A stretch of DNA of 64,000 nucleotides from NCBI GenBank assembly GCA_035268885.1, contig DATFKA010000073.1:1-64000 (forward strand), written 5' to 3'. The position numbers were made by a program, and so were the translations under genes. Of this stretch, positions 16,588 to 25,142 are shown piece by piece; within the stretch, counting starts at the first letter, position 1, and every line of letters starts with the position of its first letter. Source of the DNA: DATFKA01 sp035268885. Its GTDB lineage: Bacteria; Bacteroidota; Bacteroidia; Chitinophagales; Saprospiraceae. The notes under the pieces were generated by a model that saw only the letters and a program-made list of their open reading frames with translations, was not told where the DNA came from and made no database searches.

Positions 16588-17760
16588 ATGGATTTGTACG
16601 ATAAGAAATCAAGGTGGAAAATATATCTGGCCATCGCCGGGGTGATCATTCTGTTGGTCTCACTGTTTTATACGCGTTTTTTGGTCCGACAACTGGCTGC
16701 CGAGGCACGCTACAAAGTGGAGGTGACTCTTTTAGCTTATAATAAGCTCCTGGAAGATAATCCCAATGACCTGTGCTATAATTGCCGAGATATCGATTTC
16801 TTACTGAATATTATTGATAAAAATACGACTATCCCGCTTATCCTGGCTGAAAATGGTAAAGCCCAGGGTACAGATTACGTCAGAAACCTGGAAGTAAAGG
16901 ATTTGGATGAGCTCAATGCAGAGCTACAGCGAATGATCAGCAAGGGGGCAGAACCCATCGTGGACCCTAATTCGGGTATCGAGATTTATTATAAAGAACC
17001 CGCTATACTCAATCAACTTCGTTTGTTTCCCATTATTCAGCTACTGTTGATTGCCGCTTTTATTTTCTTCGGATATGTCTCTTTCAGTTCCGCCCGCCGC
17101 GCCGAACAAAACCGCGTTTGGGTAGGGATGGCTAAAGAAACCGCCCACCAGTTGGGTACACCCATTTCGGGGATTGTCGCCTGGATCGAGCACCTGCGTG
17201 CGATTAAGGAAGGAGATGAAGAAGTTAATGAAATCCTGGATGAATTGGGCAAGGACGTCAGCCGACTCGACCTGATTGCGGATCGGTTCTCTAAAATTGG
17301 CTCCGAACCCAAATTGGAGACGGTGAACATCTTTGATGAATTAGAAAACTCCCGCGCTTATATGCAACGTCGCGCGCCGCGCAAGGTGGACTTTCATTTC
17401 CCCGATCCAGGTACCTCAAAAGTATTGCACGTTAAACTCAACTCTCACCTCTTCAATTGGGTAGTGGAAAATCTACTGCGCAATGCACTGGATGCGATGG
17501 GCCCCAGAGGGACCATCAGTGCTGAGGTGTACGAGGATGATCAGTACGTAAATATTGATCTGAGCGATACGGGTAAGGGGATTCCCAGTGCAAAGTTCAG
17601 GGCCGTCTTCCAACCGGGCTTTACAACTAAGAAACGTGGTTGGGGATTAGGGCTCTCGCTGGCTAAACGCATTATTGAAGAGTATCACAACGGGAAAATC
17701 TTCGTTAAGAAATCGGAAGAGAATGTAGGGACCACCTTTACGATTCGCTTGCCTAAATAA
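16588..17760 (+). CDS. Sensor histidine kinase (orphan)
   Basis: A 390-aa membrane kinase with two transmembrane helices (about 12-32 and 145-165) enclosing a ~110-residue periplasmic sensor that contains the pair CYNC. The H-box is KETAHQLGTPISG with phospho-acceptor H187. The ATPase domain has the N-box (NLLRNALDAM), G1 (DTGKGIP), F-box (FQPGFTTK) and G2 (GWGLGLSLA). No response regulator lies beside it. It is the only plus-strand gene inside the 3-keto-glycoside block, and its last 8 bases overlap the end of the convergent permease gene, leaving no room for an intergenic terminator. Confidence 0.92.
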   Translation: MDLYDKKSRWKIYLAIAGVIILLVSLFYTRFLVRQLAAEARYKVEVTLLAYNKLLEDNPNDLCYNCRDIDFLLNIIDKNTTIPLILAENGKAQGTDYVRNLEVKDLDELNAELQRMISKGAEPIVDPNSGIEIYYKEPAILNQLRLFPIIQLLLIAAFIFFGYVSFSSARRAEQNRVWVGMAKETAHQLGTPISGIVAWIEHLRAIKEGDEEVNEILDELGKDVSRLDLIADRFSKIGSEPKLETVNIFDELENSRAYMQRRAPRKVDFHFPDPGTSKVLHVKLNSHLFNWVVENLLRNALDAMGPRGTISAEVYEDDQYVNIDLSDTGKGIPSAKFRAVFQPGFTTKKRGWGLGLSLAKRIIEEYHNGKIFVKKSEENVGTTFTIRLPK

Positions 17761-18991
17761 GGTCGGTCTTTTCCTTAATCCGCTCATTCTTAAAGAAAAT
17801 ACCAAACAGCACAAAGACCGCTGCCGCAAAAATGGCCGGAAAAACCCAGACATCCTGCCAGGCGTGCGTATCGTCGGGAAGTAGATTGGCATCCGTAATT
17901 TTACCCGCTACCCAAAAACCAACGAGCATACCTACACCGTAGGTGGCCAGCGTAATCATACCCTGTGCCGCACTCTTGATCTTGGGACCCGCCTTGGAGT
18001 CGGTGTAGATCTGGCCGGAGACAAAAAAGAAGTCGTAGCAGATCCCATGCAGGGCGATACCAATCAACAGCATGAAGGATAACTCCCCGACGTCACCAAA
18101 GGCAAAGAGTAAATAGCGGATCGTCCAGGCCGCCATACCGACCAATAAGGTAGCTTTGAGACCAAAGCGCTTTAGAAAAATGGGTAAAAGTAACATGAAA
18201 ATCACCTCCGAAGCCTGTCCGATGGTCATTTTACCGGTCACATTCGCCATGCCAATTTCTACCAGAAATGGATTCGTAACCTGATAGTAGAAGGCGAGAG
18301 GGATACAAATCAGGACGGAAGAGATGAAAAAGATCAGATAGTTGCGATTGCTCAGCAGTCGGATAGCTTCCAGCCCCAGTAAATCGCCAATGCTTACTTT
18401 TTCTCCTTTCTCCACTTTAGGGGGTGTCCTGGGTAAGAAAAAACTAAAGATACCCAGGATTAGCGAAGCACCACCGGCCAGGTAGAAGGTATTCTTGAGC
18501 GCTCCCTCGGCAATGGCCGACTGGGCATCCCAGCTAAAGATATAACTAATGGAAAGCCCCGCTACGATCCAGCCGACCGTTCCCCAGACGCGAATCGGAG
18601 AGAACTCCTTCGCCGTGTCCGTCATTTGATTAAAAGAGACGGAGTTGACCAACGCCAGCGTCGGCATATAAAGGATCATATAACCCAGTACCAATGGGTA
18701 AAACAGCGAAAAATCGGTGGTATTGGCCATTCGGTACATCAGGAAAGCCCCGGTAAGGTGCAAAATCCCCAGGATTCGTTCCGCATTAAAGAAACGATCC
18801 GCAATCAGTCCAATGATAAATGGCGCGATAATGGCCCCCCAGGATTGGGTCGAAAAGGCCAGGCCCGTCTGGACTCCCGTGGCGTTTAGGTTATTCCCCA
18901 GGAAAGTACCCAGGGTGACAAACCAGGCGCCCCAGATGAAGAACTCCAGGAACATCATCACGGATAGCTGAATGCGGATCGCTTTATTCAT
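17753..18991 (-). CDS. NupG-type nucleoside/sugar MFS permease
   Basis: A 412-aa twelve-helix transporter. The N-terminal motif RIQLSVMMFLEFFIWGAWFVTLGT and the loop GLIADRFFNAERILG are characteristic of the nucleoside:H+ symporter (NHS, NupG/XapB) branch of MFS. In Bacteroidota such proteins are often found beside Gfo/Idh/MocA dehydrogenases and DUF1080 genes, which suggests import of sugars rather than nucleosides. It follows the Gfo gene in the same direction across a 108-nt gap filled with short tandem repeats, and it overlaps the kinase gene by 8 nt tail to tail. Confidence 0.88.
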   Translation of the reverse strand: MNKAIRIQLSVMMFLEFFIWGAWFVTLGTFLGNNLNATGVQTGLAFSTQSWGAIIAPFIIGLIADRFFNAERILGILHLTGAFLMYRMANTTDFSLFYPLVLGYMILYMPTLALVNSVSFNQMTDTAKEFSPIRVWGTVGWIVAGLSISYIFSWDAQSAIAEGALKNTFYLAGGASLILGIFSFFLPRTPPKVEKGEKVSIGDLLGLEAIRLLSNRNYLIFFISSVLICIPLAFYYQVTNPFLVEIGMANVTGKMTIGQASEVIFMLLLPIFLKRFGLKATLLVGMAAWTIRYLLFAFGDVGELSFMLLIGIALHGICYDFFFVSGQIYTDSKAGPKIKSAAQGMITLATYGVGMLVGFWVAGKITDANLLPDDTHAWQDVWVFPAIFAAAVFVLFGIFFKNERIKEKTDLI

Positions 18992-19099
18992 GTGTTATGT
19001 GTTATGTGTCATGTGCTATGTGCTATGTGTCAAGTGCTATGTGTCAAGTGCTATGTGTTGCAATACATGATACACGACACATGATACACGACACATGAC
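18992..19099. repeat. 14-bp tandem repeats, two arrays roughly mirror-imaged
   Basis: The whole gap between the permease start and the Gfo stop is low-complexity. On the plus strand TGCTATGTGTCAAG repeats with a period of 14 from 19021 to about 19060, preceded by degenerate copies from 18991. ACATGATACACGAC repeats with the same period from 19065 to 19099. The second array resembles an inverse complement of the first (CATGTGTC-like units), so the leader of the permease mRNA can fold back. Copy-number change by slippage would alter the spacing in front of the permease start. Confidence 0.75.
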
Positions 19100-20248
19100 T
19101 TACATCTTGGTCCATTTCTGATCAGACTGATTGGATTCGATCAGTTTTGCGATGAATTCCATGCCGCGTACCCCGTCGCTGACGCCAGGGAAATCTTCGT
19201 AGATGGAATCCACTTTTTCACCAGCGAGACGCGCCTGTACGCACTTAGCAAAATTGTGATAGATATTGCCAAAAGCTTCCAGGTAACCCTCGGGATGACC
19301 GGCCGGGATGCGGGTAGCGGCCTGGGTTTCGGGATAGAGGTCGCCCACCCCGGTCCGGCGTATTTCTACAGGTTTGTCCAGCCATTTCACCACCAGGGTG
19401 TTGGGCTCCATTTGTCGCCAGTGGATACCGGCTTTGGTACCGTAGACCCGGATATTCAGATCGTTTTCTTCACCGGCGGAAATTTGACTGGCGTGTAAAA
19501 CACCTTTCGCGCCATTGTTGAAGTGCAGTAGTACATTGCCATCGTCGTCGAGTTGGCGACCTTCCACGAAGGTAGACAGATCGGCACAAAGCTCGGTGAT
19601 TTTCAGGCCAGTCATGTATTCGGCCAGGTTCTCGGCGTGGGTGCCGATATCGCCCATGGCACCGGCCGCTCCCGATTTACTGGGATCCGTTCGCCAGGAA
19701 GCTTGTTTTTGCTCCGAGTCCTCGAGTTTGGTACTCAACCAACCCTGCGGATATTCGACCACCACTTTCCGGATGTCGCCCAGCTCGCCGTTTTTGATCA
19801 TCATTTTGGCCTGCTTGACCATGGGGTAACCCGTATAGTTATGAGTAAGGGCAAAGATCAGGCCCGTTTCTTTGACAAGCTTTTCCAGCGCCAGAGCCTG
19901 TTCCATATTGAAAGCCAGGGGCTTGTCACAGACCACGTGGAAGCCATTCTCCAGGGCCATTTTAGCAGGGCCAAAGTGTACGTGGTTAGGCGTCACAATG
20001 GAGACAAAGTCCATCCGCTCTCCTTCCGGAAGCGTTTTTTCCTTTTTAATCATTTCTTCGTAAGAACCGTAAACCCGATCTTCGGGCAGATAGAGATCTG
20101 CTCCCGAAGCTTTTGATTTTTCGGGGGTGCTACTGAAAGCCCCACAAACTAATTCTATTTGTCCGTCAATTGCTGCGGCCATGCGGTGTACGGCACCAAT
20201 AAAGGCACCACGACCACCCCCGACCATACCCATTCTTATTTTACGCAT
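19100..20248 (-). CDS. Gfo/Idh/MocA family oxidoreductase
   Basis: A 382-aa dehydrogenase with an N-terminal Rossmann NAD(P) domain (GMVGGGRGAFIGAVHR), the family motif VTPNHVHFGPAKMALENG, and the catalytic-lysine motif VCDKPLA at about residues 109-115. A C-terminal alpha/beta dimerisation domain follows, with GDIGTHAENL carrying the usual active-site His. No signal peptide or Tat motif is seen, so it acts in the cytoplasm. Such enzymes oxidise sugar hydroxyls, often at C3, using tightly bound or free NAD(H). Next to four DUF1080 genes and two MFS carriers it probably makes or reduces 3-keto sugars. Confidence 0.92.
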   Translation of the reverse strand: MRKIRMGMVGGGRGAFIGAVHRMAAAIDGQIELVCGAFSSTPEKSKASGADLYLPEDRVYGSYEEMIKKEKTLPEGERMDFVSIVTPNHVHFGPAKMALENGFHVVCDKPLAFNMEQALALEKLVKETGLIFALTHNYTGYPMVKQAKMMIKNGELGDIRKVVVEYPQGWLSTKLEDSEQKQASWRTDPSKSGAAGAMGDIGTHAENLAEYMTGLKITELCADLSTFVEGRQLDDDGNVLLHFNNGAKGVLHASQISAGEENDLNIRVYGTKAGIHWRQMEPNTLVVKWLDKPVEIRRTGVGDLYPETQAATRIPAGHPEGYLEAFGNIYHNFAKCVQARLAGEKVDSIYEDFPGVSDGVRGMEFIAKLIESNQSDQKWTKM

Positions 20249-20268
20249 AGTTCAAGTGTTGTTTTATT

Positions 20269-20286
20269 TTGCTTGAATTTAAGCAA
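20269..20286. promoter_or_regulatory. Near-perfect 18-bp palindrome upstream of the Gfo gene
   Basis: TTGCTTGAATTTAAGCAA pairs with itself at 16 of 18 positions, 21 nt upstream of the Gfo start codon. A second, overlapping inverted repeat, TTCAAG (20251-20256) against CTTGAA (20272-20277), lies nearer the ATG. Together they look like an operator or a leader hairpin. No regulator gene sits beside it. Confidence 0.4.
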
Positions 20287-20361
20287 AAAACAAAAAGATG
20301 TAAAATCCAGTGGCTATTAGAATTTTTTTTAAATTTCCGAGGCACATAAAATTGAGAATCT

Positions 20362-20610
20362 ATGATCATGAACATCATCATTTATTTGATAGTCGGCGGT
20401 ATTGCCGGTTGGTTAGCCGGACAGCTGATGAAAGGAAAGAGTCTGGGCCTGGTGGCCAATATTGCGGTGGGTATCGTTGGCGGCCTCATCGGGGGTTGGC
20501 TTTTTGAAGTATTCGGCGTGGATGTAGGCTACAAATTGGGAGGCTCCTTGATTACCGCCACGGTCGGCGCAATTGTCTTATTATGGTTGATTCGAATTAT
20601 CAAAAAATAA
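20362..20610 (+). CDS. GlsB/YeaQ/YmgE family stress-response membrane protein
   Basis: An 82-aa, very hydrophobic, Gly-rich protein with three transmembrane segments. The repeated pattern GGIAGWLAGQLMKGKSLG and GIVGGLIGGWLFEVFG is diagnostic of the transglycosylase-associated (YeaQ/YmgE/GlsB) family, which is induced in general stress in many bacteria. It ends 3 nt before the TTG start of the vWA gene, so the two are likely to be translated from one message. Confidence 0.9.
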   Translation: MIMNIIIYLIVGGIAGWLAGQLMKGKSLGLVANIAVGIVGGLIGGWLFEVFGVDVGYKLGGSLITATVGAIVLLWLIRIIKK

Positions 20611-20613
20611 ATT

Positions 20614-21750
20614 TTGGACGAACAGCAGCTAAAAAAGTGGAAACTGATTCTGGGGGATAAATCCGATCCGGAAGAGCAGCTTAGTCTCGACGAGGTTGAG
20701 CAGGGGATGAGTGATGTGCTGGATGCGCTTTACGATAGTGAAAAAGATCGGGGCCTCGGTGCTTCCTCCCCCAATGTTAACCGTTGGTTGGGGGATATCC
20801 GTAAATATTTCCCCGCTACTTCGGTACAGCTTTTGCAAAAAGATGCCCTCGATCGACTTGGCCTGGAAGAAATGCTGATGGAGCCCGAGCTGCTGGAGAC
20901 CATTGATGCTGATGTAGAGCTGGCCTCCACCTTGCTCAGTTTGAATAAGGTCATGCCCATCAAAACCCGTGAAAGTGCCCGCATCGTTGTACAAAAAGTA
21001 GTGGATGCGCTTTTGCGTAAGCTGCGCAGCCCCCTACAAACGGCCCTGCGCGGCAGCCTGAATAAAGCCAGTCGAAAGCTGCGCCCCAAAATGCACGAAG
21101 TGGACTGGCCCCGTACCATCCTGGCTAACCTCAAACATTATCAGAAAGAATATCAGTCGATTGTACCTGAGAAACTGATTGGCTTCGGTAAGCGTCGGCG
21201 TCAACTCAAGCACATTATCCTATTGGTGGATCAAAGTGGCTCGATGGCCAGCTCCATGGTTTACGCAGCGGTTAGTGGGGCCGTAATTGCCTCTTTGCCT
21301 AGCCTGCGTACTAATATGGTTGTTTTTGATACCAGCGTGGTCGATCTGACGGATTACTTGCACGATCCGGTGGAACTATTGTTTGCTACTCAGTTGGGGG
21401 GTGGTACGCACATCGACAAAGCGCTGCAGTACACCCAGGGGCTGATCGTCAATCCCCAGGAAACCATCCTGGTGCTGATTTCTGATTTGATGGAGGGGGG
21501 CAACGAGCAGTCGCTCCTGAAAAACGTGGCGAGTTTGAAGACCAGCGGGGTGCAAATGATTAGCCTCCTGGCACTAAGTGATAAAGGTACGCCGGTCTAC
21601 GATCGTTCGATTGCCAGTAAAGTCAATGCGCTGGATGTGCCCGTCTTTGGGTGCACTCCCGACCTCTTTCCAGAACTCATGGCGGCTGCCATCAATCAGG
21701 AAGATCTCCGTAATTGGGCCAGCCGCCATGGTTTGGCAACCAAATCTTAG
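20614..21750 (+). CDS. vWA domain protein (CoxE/MoxR-associated type)
   Basis: A 378-aa soluble protein. The start is a TTG 3 nt after the GlsB stop; the next ATG, 32 codons in, would remove part of a conserved helical region. Residues 1-195 form an all-alpha region rich in charged residues. Residues 200-360 form a von Willebrand A domain with the MIDAS motif D206-Q-S-G-S-M and further conserved Thr (GGGTHID) and Asp (LISDLMEGG). Close relatives normally sit beside a MoxR AAA+ ATPase and DUF5682/SWIM-type proteins. None is present here, so this copy is an orphan. It overlaps the end of ileS by 4 nt, tail to tail. Confidence 0.8.
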   Translation: MDEQQLKKWKLILGDKSDPEEQLSLDEVEQGMSDVLDALYDSEKDRGLGASSPNVNRWLGDIRKYFPATSVQLLQKDALDRLGLEEMLMEPELLETIDADVELASTLLSLNKVMPIKTRESARIVVQKVVDALLRKLRSPLQTALRGSLNKASRKLRPKMHEVDWPRTILANLKHYQKEYQSIVPEKLIGFGKRRRQLKHIILLVDQSGSMASSMVYAAVSGAVIASLPSLRTNMVVFDTSVVDLTDYLHDPVELLFATQLGGGTHIDKALQYTQGLIVNPQETILVLISDLMEGGNEQSLLKNVASLKTSGVQMISLLALSDKGTPVYDRSIASKVNALDVPVFGCTPDLFPELMAAAINQEDLRNWASRHGLATKS

Positions 21751-24700
21751 GCCTTTTCCACCAGTACCTTCGCTTCGGCATCGTCTGGCAGTTCCAGTTT
21801 TTCGCCTTGGCTCAGCTGATCTACCAGTTTTAGCTCCTTGGCCAGTACCTCGCTCTTGATATAATCACCAAATTGCTCGACGGCGGGTTCCACGGCTGCA
21901 TTCTGTTCCAGTTGTACTTTGATCTTGTCCGTTACGTTGAAGTCCTTGTCTTTACGGATATTCTGGATGCGATTGACCAGTTCACGGGCCATACCCTCGG
22001 CCAGTAAGCTATCGTTTAGGTTTACGTCCAGGGCAACGGTCAGAGGGCCGTCGTTGGCCACTAACCAACCGGGAATGTCTTCGGTCATGATTTCGAAGTC
22101 TTCCAGACCAAGCTCGTAAGTGTTATCCTCTGCTTCCAGGGTGAAGCTGCCCGTTTTTTCGAGCTGGCTGATATCGGCCTGGCTAAAGCTGTTGATCACT
22201 TTGGCGGCGGTTTTCATATCCTTGCCCAGTCGGCGTCCCAGCGTTTTGAAGTTGGGTTTCACCTTTTTCTTGATTACCCCTTCGGTATCCGTTACGTATT
22301 CAATATCCTTTACGTTGACTTCGGCCAGGATGAGGTCTTTCACTCCTTCTACCTGCGCCCGGAAGGAGCTGTCCAGTACGGGCAGTAGTATTTTTTGCAG
22401 GGGCTGACGCACTCTGATCTTTTCTTTTTTCCGTAAGGAAAGGACTAAAGAGGAGATGCGCTGTGCATAACTCATGCGCTGTTCCAGGGCTTCGTCAATA
22501 AAAGAATCGTCGGCCGTTGGGAAGTTCGCCAGGTGAACGGAGATCGACTTTTCTTGTTCAGTCGCCTCGTTCAGGTTTTGGTACAACCAATCCGCAAAGA
22601 AAGGTGCTACCGGTGCCATTAACTTACTGATGGTTTTCAGACAAGTGTACAGGGTCTGGTAAGCGGCAATCTTATCCTGGGTGTAGTCTCCTTTCCAGAA
22701 ACGGCGACGGCATAAACGCACATACCAGTTACTCAATTCCTGGTCCACAAAATCCATTACCTTACGCGTCGCATTGGTCGGCTCGTAATCGGCATAGTCT
22801 TGTTCTACTCCTTTGATCAGGGTGTTTAGCGCTGAGAGTATCCAGCGATCGATCTCCGGCCTTTCGGCTAAAGGTACTTCCGTTTCCTCGTAGGTGAAGC
22901 CATCAATATTGGCGTATAGCGCAAAGAAAGAATAAGTATTGTAAAGGGTGCCGAAGAATTTGCGACGCACCTCATCCACTCCGTCCAGATCAAATTTTAG
23001 GTTGTCCCAGGGTTGTGCGTTGGAGATCATGTACCAGCGTACGGCATCGGCCCCTTTCTCACCAATGGCTTCAAAGGGGTCAATGGCATTGCCCAGTCGC
23101 TTCGACATTTTTACGCCGTTCTTATCCAGGACCAGCCCATTAGAAACCACGTTCTTAAAGGCTACGCTGTCAAAGACTATGGAGGCGATGGCATGTAAAG
23201 TGTAGAACCAACCGCGGGTTTGATCTACGCCTTCGGCAATAAAATCGGCCGGGAAGTTATGCTTGAATTTTTCCTTGTTCTCGAAGGGGTAGTGCAGCTG
23301 CGCATATGGTACCGAACCAGAATCAAACCATACGTCAATCAGATCCAGTTCGCGACGCATCTCCTGCCCGTCTTCACTGACGAGAACGATCTCATCGATG
23401 TACGGACGGTGTAGATCTTTAGGCAGAGATTGCTCCAGCCCTAGTTTTTTATTGGCTTCGTCGATCGCACTTTGCAGCTCCTCCATGGAGCCGATACATA
23501 GCTCTTGCTTACCATCTTCGGTACGCCAGATGGGCAGCGGGATACCCCAGTAGCGCGAACGCGACAGGTTCCAGTCCTGCAGGTTCTCCAGCCATTTACC
23601 AAAGCGGCCTTCGCCAGTAGAGGCCGGCTTCCAGTTGATCGTCTGGTTAAGCTCGTACATGCGCTCTTTCATAGAAGCCGCTTTGACGAACCAGCTATCC
23701 AGTGGATAGTAAAGTACGGGTCGGTCGGTACGCCAGCAGTGCGGATAGGAGTGATCGTATTTTTCGGAGTGAAAGAGCTTATTTTCTTCTTTTAGTTTAA
23801 TCACGATATCCACGTCGACGGGTCGCTCTTCTTCCTGTCCGTAATCTTTCACGTAGCGACCCGCAAAATCGCTTACTTCCTCCACAAATCGTCCCTGCTT
23901 GTCGACCAGGGGCATAGGATTACCGTATTCATCCTTAACCATCAGGGGCGGGATGTCGTATTCCTTGGCAATCTTGAAGTCATCGGCACCAAAAGTGGGA
24001 GAGATGTGTACAATTCCGGTACCATCCTCGGTAGAGACAAAGTCGCCCAATAGTGCCTTGAAAGCAGGCTTGTCGGGCTTGACGTAAGGCAGTAGCTGTT
24101 CGTATTCCAGTCCTTCCAGCTCGGCACCCGTCACTTCTTCTACGATTTCGATGTAGGGATAGGGTTTATTACCGGGCTTGACATCTGCGGGTTGCAAATC
24201 TGGATTCGCCTCGGAGAAATAAGCCGAGAGCCGATCTTTAGCCAGCAGTACCACGATGGGCTCCTGCGTATACCGATTATAGGTACGTACTTTTACGTAA
24301 GTGATCTTTTTACCCAGGGCCACGGCCGTGTTGGAGGGCAAAGTCCAGGGCGTAGTGGTCCAGGCCAGGAAGTACTCATTCTCGGTACCCTTAATCTTGA
24401 ACTGCGCTACGGCCGAGATGTCTTTAATCTCCTTGTAGGCACCGGGCATGTTCAGCTCGTGGGAGCTCAGGCCTGTACCGGCGGCGGGGGAATAGGGCTG
24501 AATGGTGTAGCCTTTGTACAGCAGGTCCTTATTGTGCATCTGCTTGAGTAGCCACCATACAGTTTCGATGTATTCGTTTTCGTAAGTGATGTAGGGATTG
24601 TCGAGGTCGACCCAATAACCCATTTTTCGGGTGATGTCGTCCCAGATATCTTTATAGCGCATCACCGTTTTGCGGCAAGCAGCATTGTATTCGTCGACGG

Positions 24701-25031
24701 AGATCTTTTTACCGATATCTTCTTTAGTGATCCCCAGTTCCTTTTCTACCTGCAGCTCTACGGGCAGGCCGTGCGTATCCCAGCCTCCCTTGCGCTCTAC
24801 GCGGTGTCCTTTCATGGTCTGGAAGCGGCAAAAGAGGTCTTTAATGGTACGGGCCATAACGTGGTGAATCCCCGGTTTACCATTCGCGGAGGGCGGTCCT
24901 TCGTAGAAAACAAAGCTGTTTTCTGGATCGCGTTCTTCCACGCTTTTTTCAAAAACCTTATTATCTTCCCAGAAGTGGGCAATTTGTGCATCTATTTCGG
25001 GCAGATTGAGCCCTTGATACTCCTTATACAT
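21747..25031 (-). CDS. ileS: Isoleucyl-tRNA synthetase
   Basis: A 1094-aa class I aminoacyl-tRNA synthetase. The start at 25031 (MYKEYQGLNLPEID) is chosen over a frame opening 16 codons earlier because it is the conserved beginning of bacterial IleS. The HIGH signature is HHVM at residues 56-59 and the KMSKR loop is intact (GVKMSKRLGN). The editing domain, DALR-type anticodon domain and long eukaryote-like C-terminal extension are present; it belongs to the ~1050-1100-aa IleS type common in Bacteroidota, which is generally mupirocin-resistant. A possible -7 box TATTTTTG lies at 25055-25062 on the minus strand. Confidence 0.97.
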   Translation of the reverse strand: MYKEYQGLNLPEIDAQIAHFWEDNKVFEKSVEERDPENSFVFYEGPPSANGKPGIHHVMARTIKDLFCRFQTMKGHRVERKGGWDTHGLPVELQVEKELGITKEDIGKKISVDEYNAACRKTVMRYKDIWDDITRKMGYWVDLDNPYITYENEYIETVWWLLKQMHNKDLLYKGYTIQPYSPAAGTGLSSHELNMPGAYKEIKDISAVAQFKIKGTENEYFLAWTTTPWTLPSNTAVALGKKITYVKVRTYNRYTQEPIVVLLAKDRLSAYFSEANPDLQPADVKPGNKPYPYIEIVEEVTGAELEGLEYEQLLPYVKPDKPAFKALLGDFVSTEDGTGIVHISPTFGADDFKIAKEYDIPPLMVKDEYGNPMPLVDKQGRFVEEVSDFAGRYVKDYGQEEERPVDVDIVIKLKEENKLFHSEKYDHSYPHCWRTDRPVLYYPLDSWFVKAASMKERMYELNQTINWKPASTGEGRFGKWLENLQDWNLSRSRYWGIPLPIWRTEDGKQELCIGSMEELQSAIDEANKKLGLEQSLPKDLHRPYIDEIVLVSEDGQEMRRELDLIDVWFDSGSVPYAQLHYPFENKEKFKHNFPADFIAEGVDQTRGWFYTLHAIASIVFDSVAFKNVVSNGLVLDKNGVKMSKRLGNAIDPFEAIGEKGADAVRWYMISNAQPWDNLKFDLDGVDEVRRKFFGTLYNTYSFFALYANIDGFTYEETEVPLAERPEIDRWILSALNTLIKGVEQDYADYEPTNATRKVMDFVDQELSNWYVRLCRRRFWKGDYTQDKIAAYQTLYTCLKTISKLMAPVAPFFADWLYQNLNEATEQEKSISVHLANFPTADDSFIDEALEQRMSYAQRISSLVLSLRKKEKIRVRQPLQKILLPVLDSSFRAQVEGVKDLILAEVNVKDIEYVTDTEGVIKKKVKPNFKTLGRRLGKDMKTAAKVINSFSQADISQLEKTGSFTLEAEDNTYELGLEDFEIMTEDIPGWLVANDGPLTVALDVNLNDSLLAEGMARELVNRIQNIRKDKDFNVTDKIKVQLEQNAAVEPAVEQFGDYIKSEVLAKELKLVDQLSQGEKLELPDDAEAKVLVEKA

Positions 25032-25142
25032 AGATCTCTGTCGTTTTAAGGCTGCAAAAATACGGAACCCTTGCGGCAATTCGTAGTTTAGCCAACAAAA
25101 AAGGCGTGTCTAAAGTTTCTAAGCGCCTGTGAATCATCAGAT

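Noticed and set aside
19553..20116. A 187-codon plus-strand frame opposite the Gfo/Idh/MocA gene
   Set aside because: Antisense shadow; the minus-strand protein has the Rossmann motif and catalytic DKP, so the plus-strand frame is not credible.
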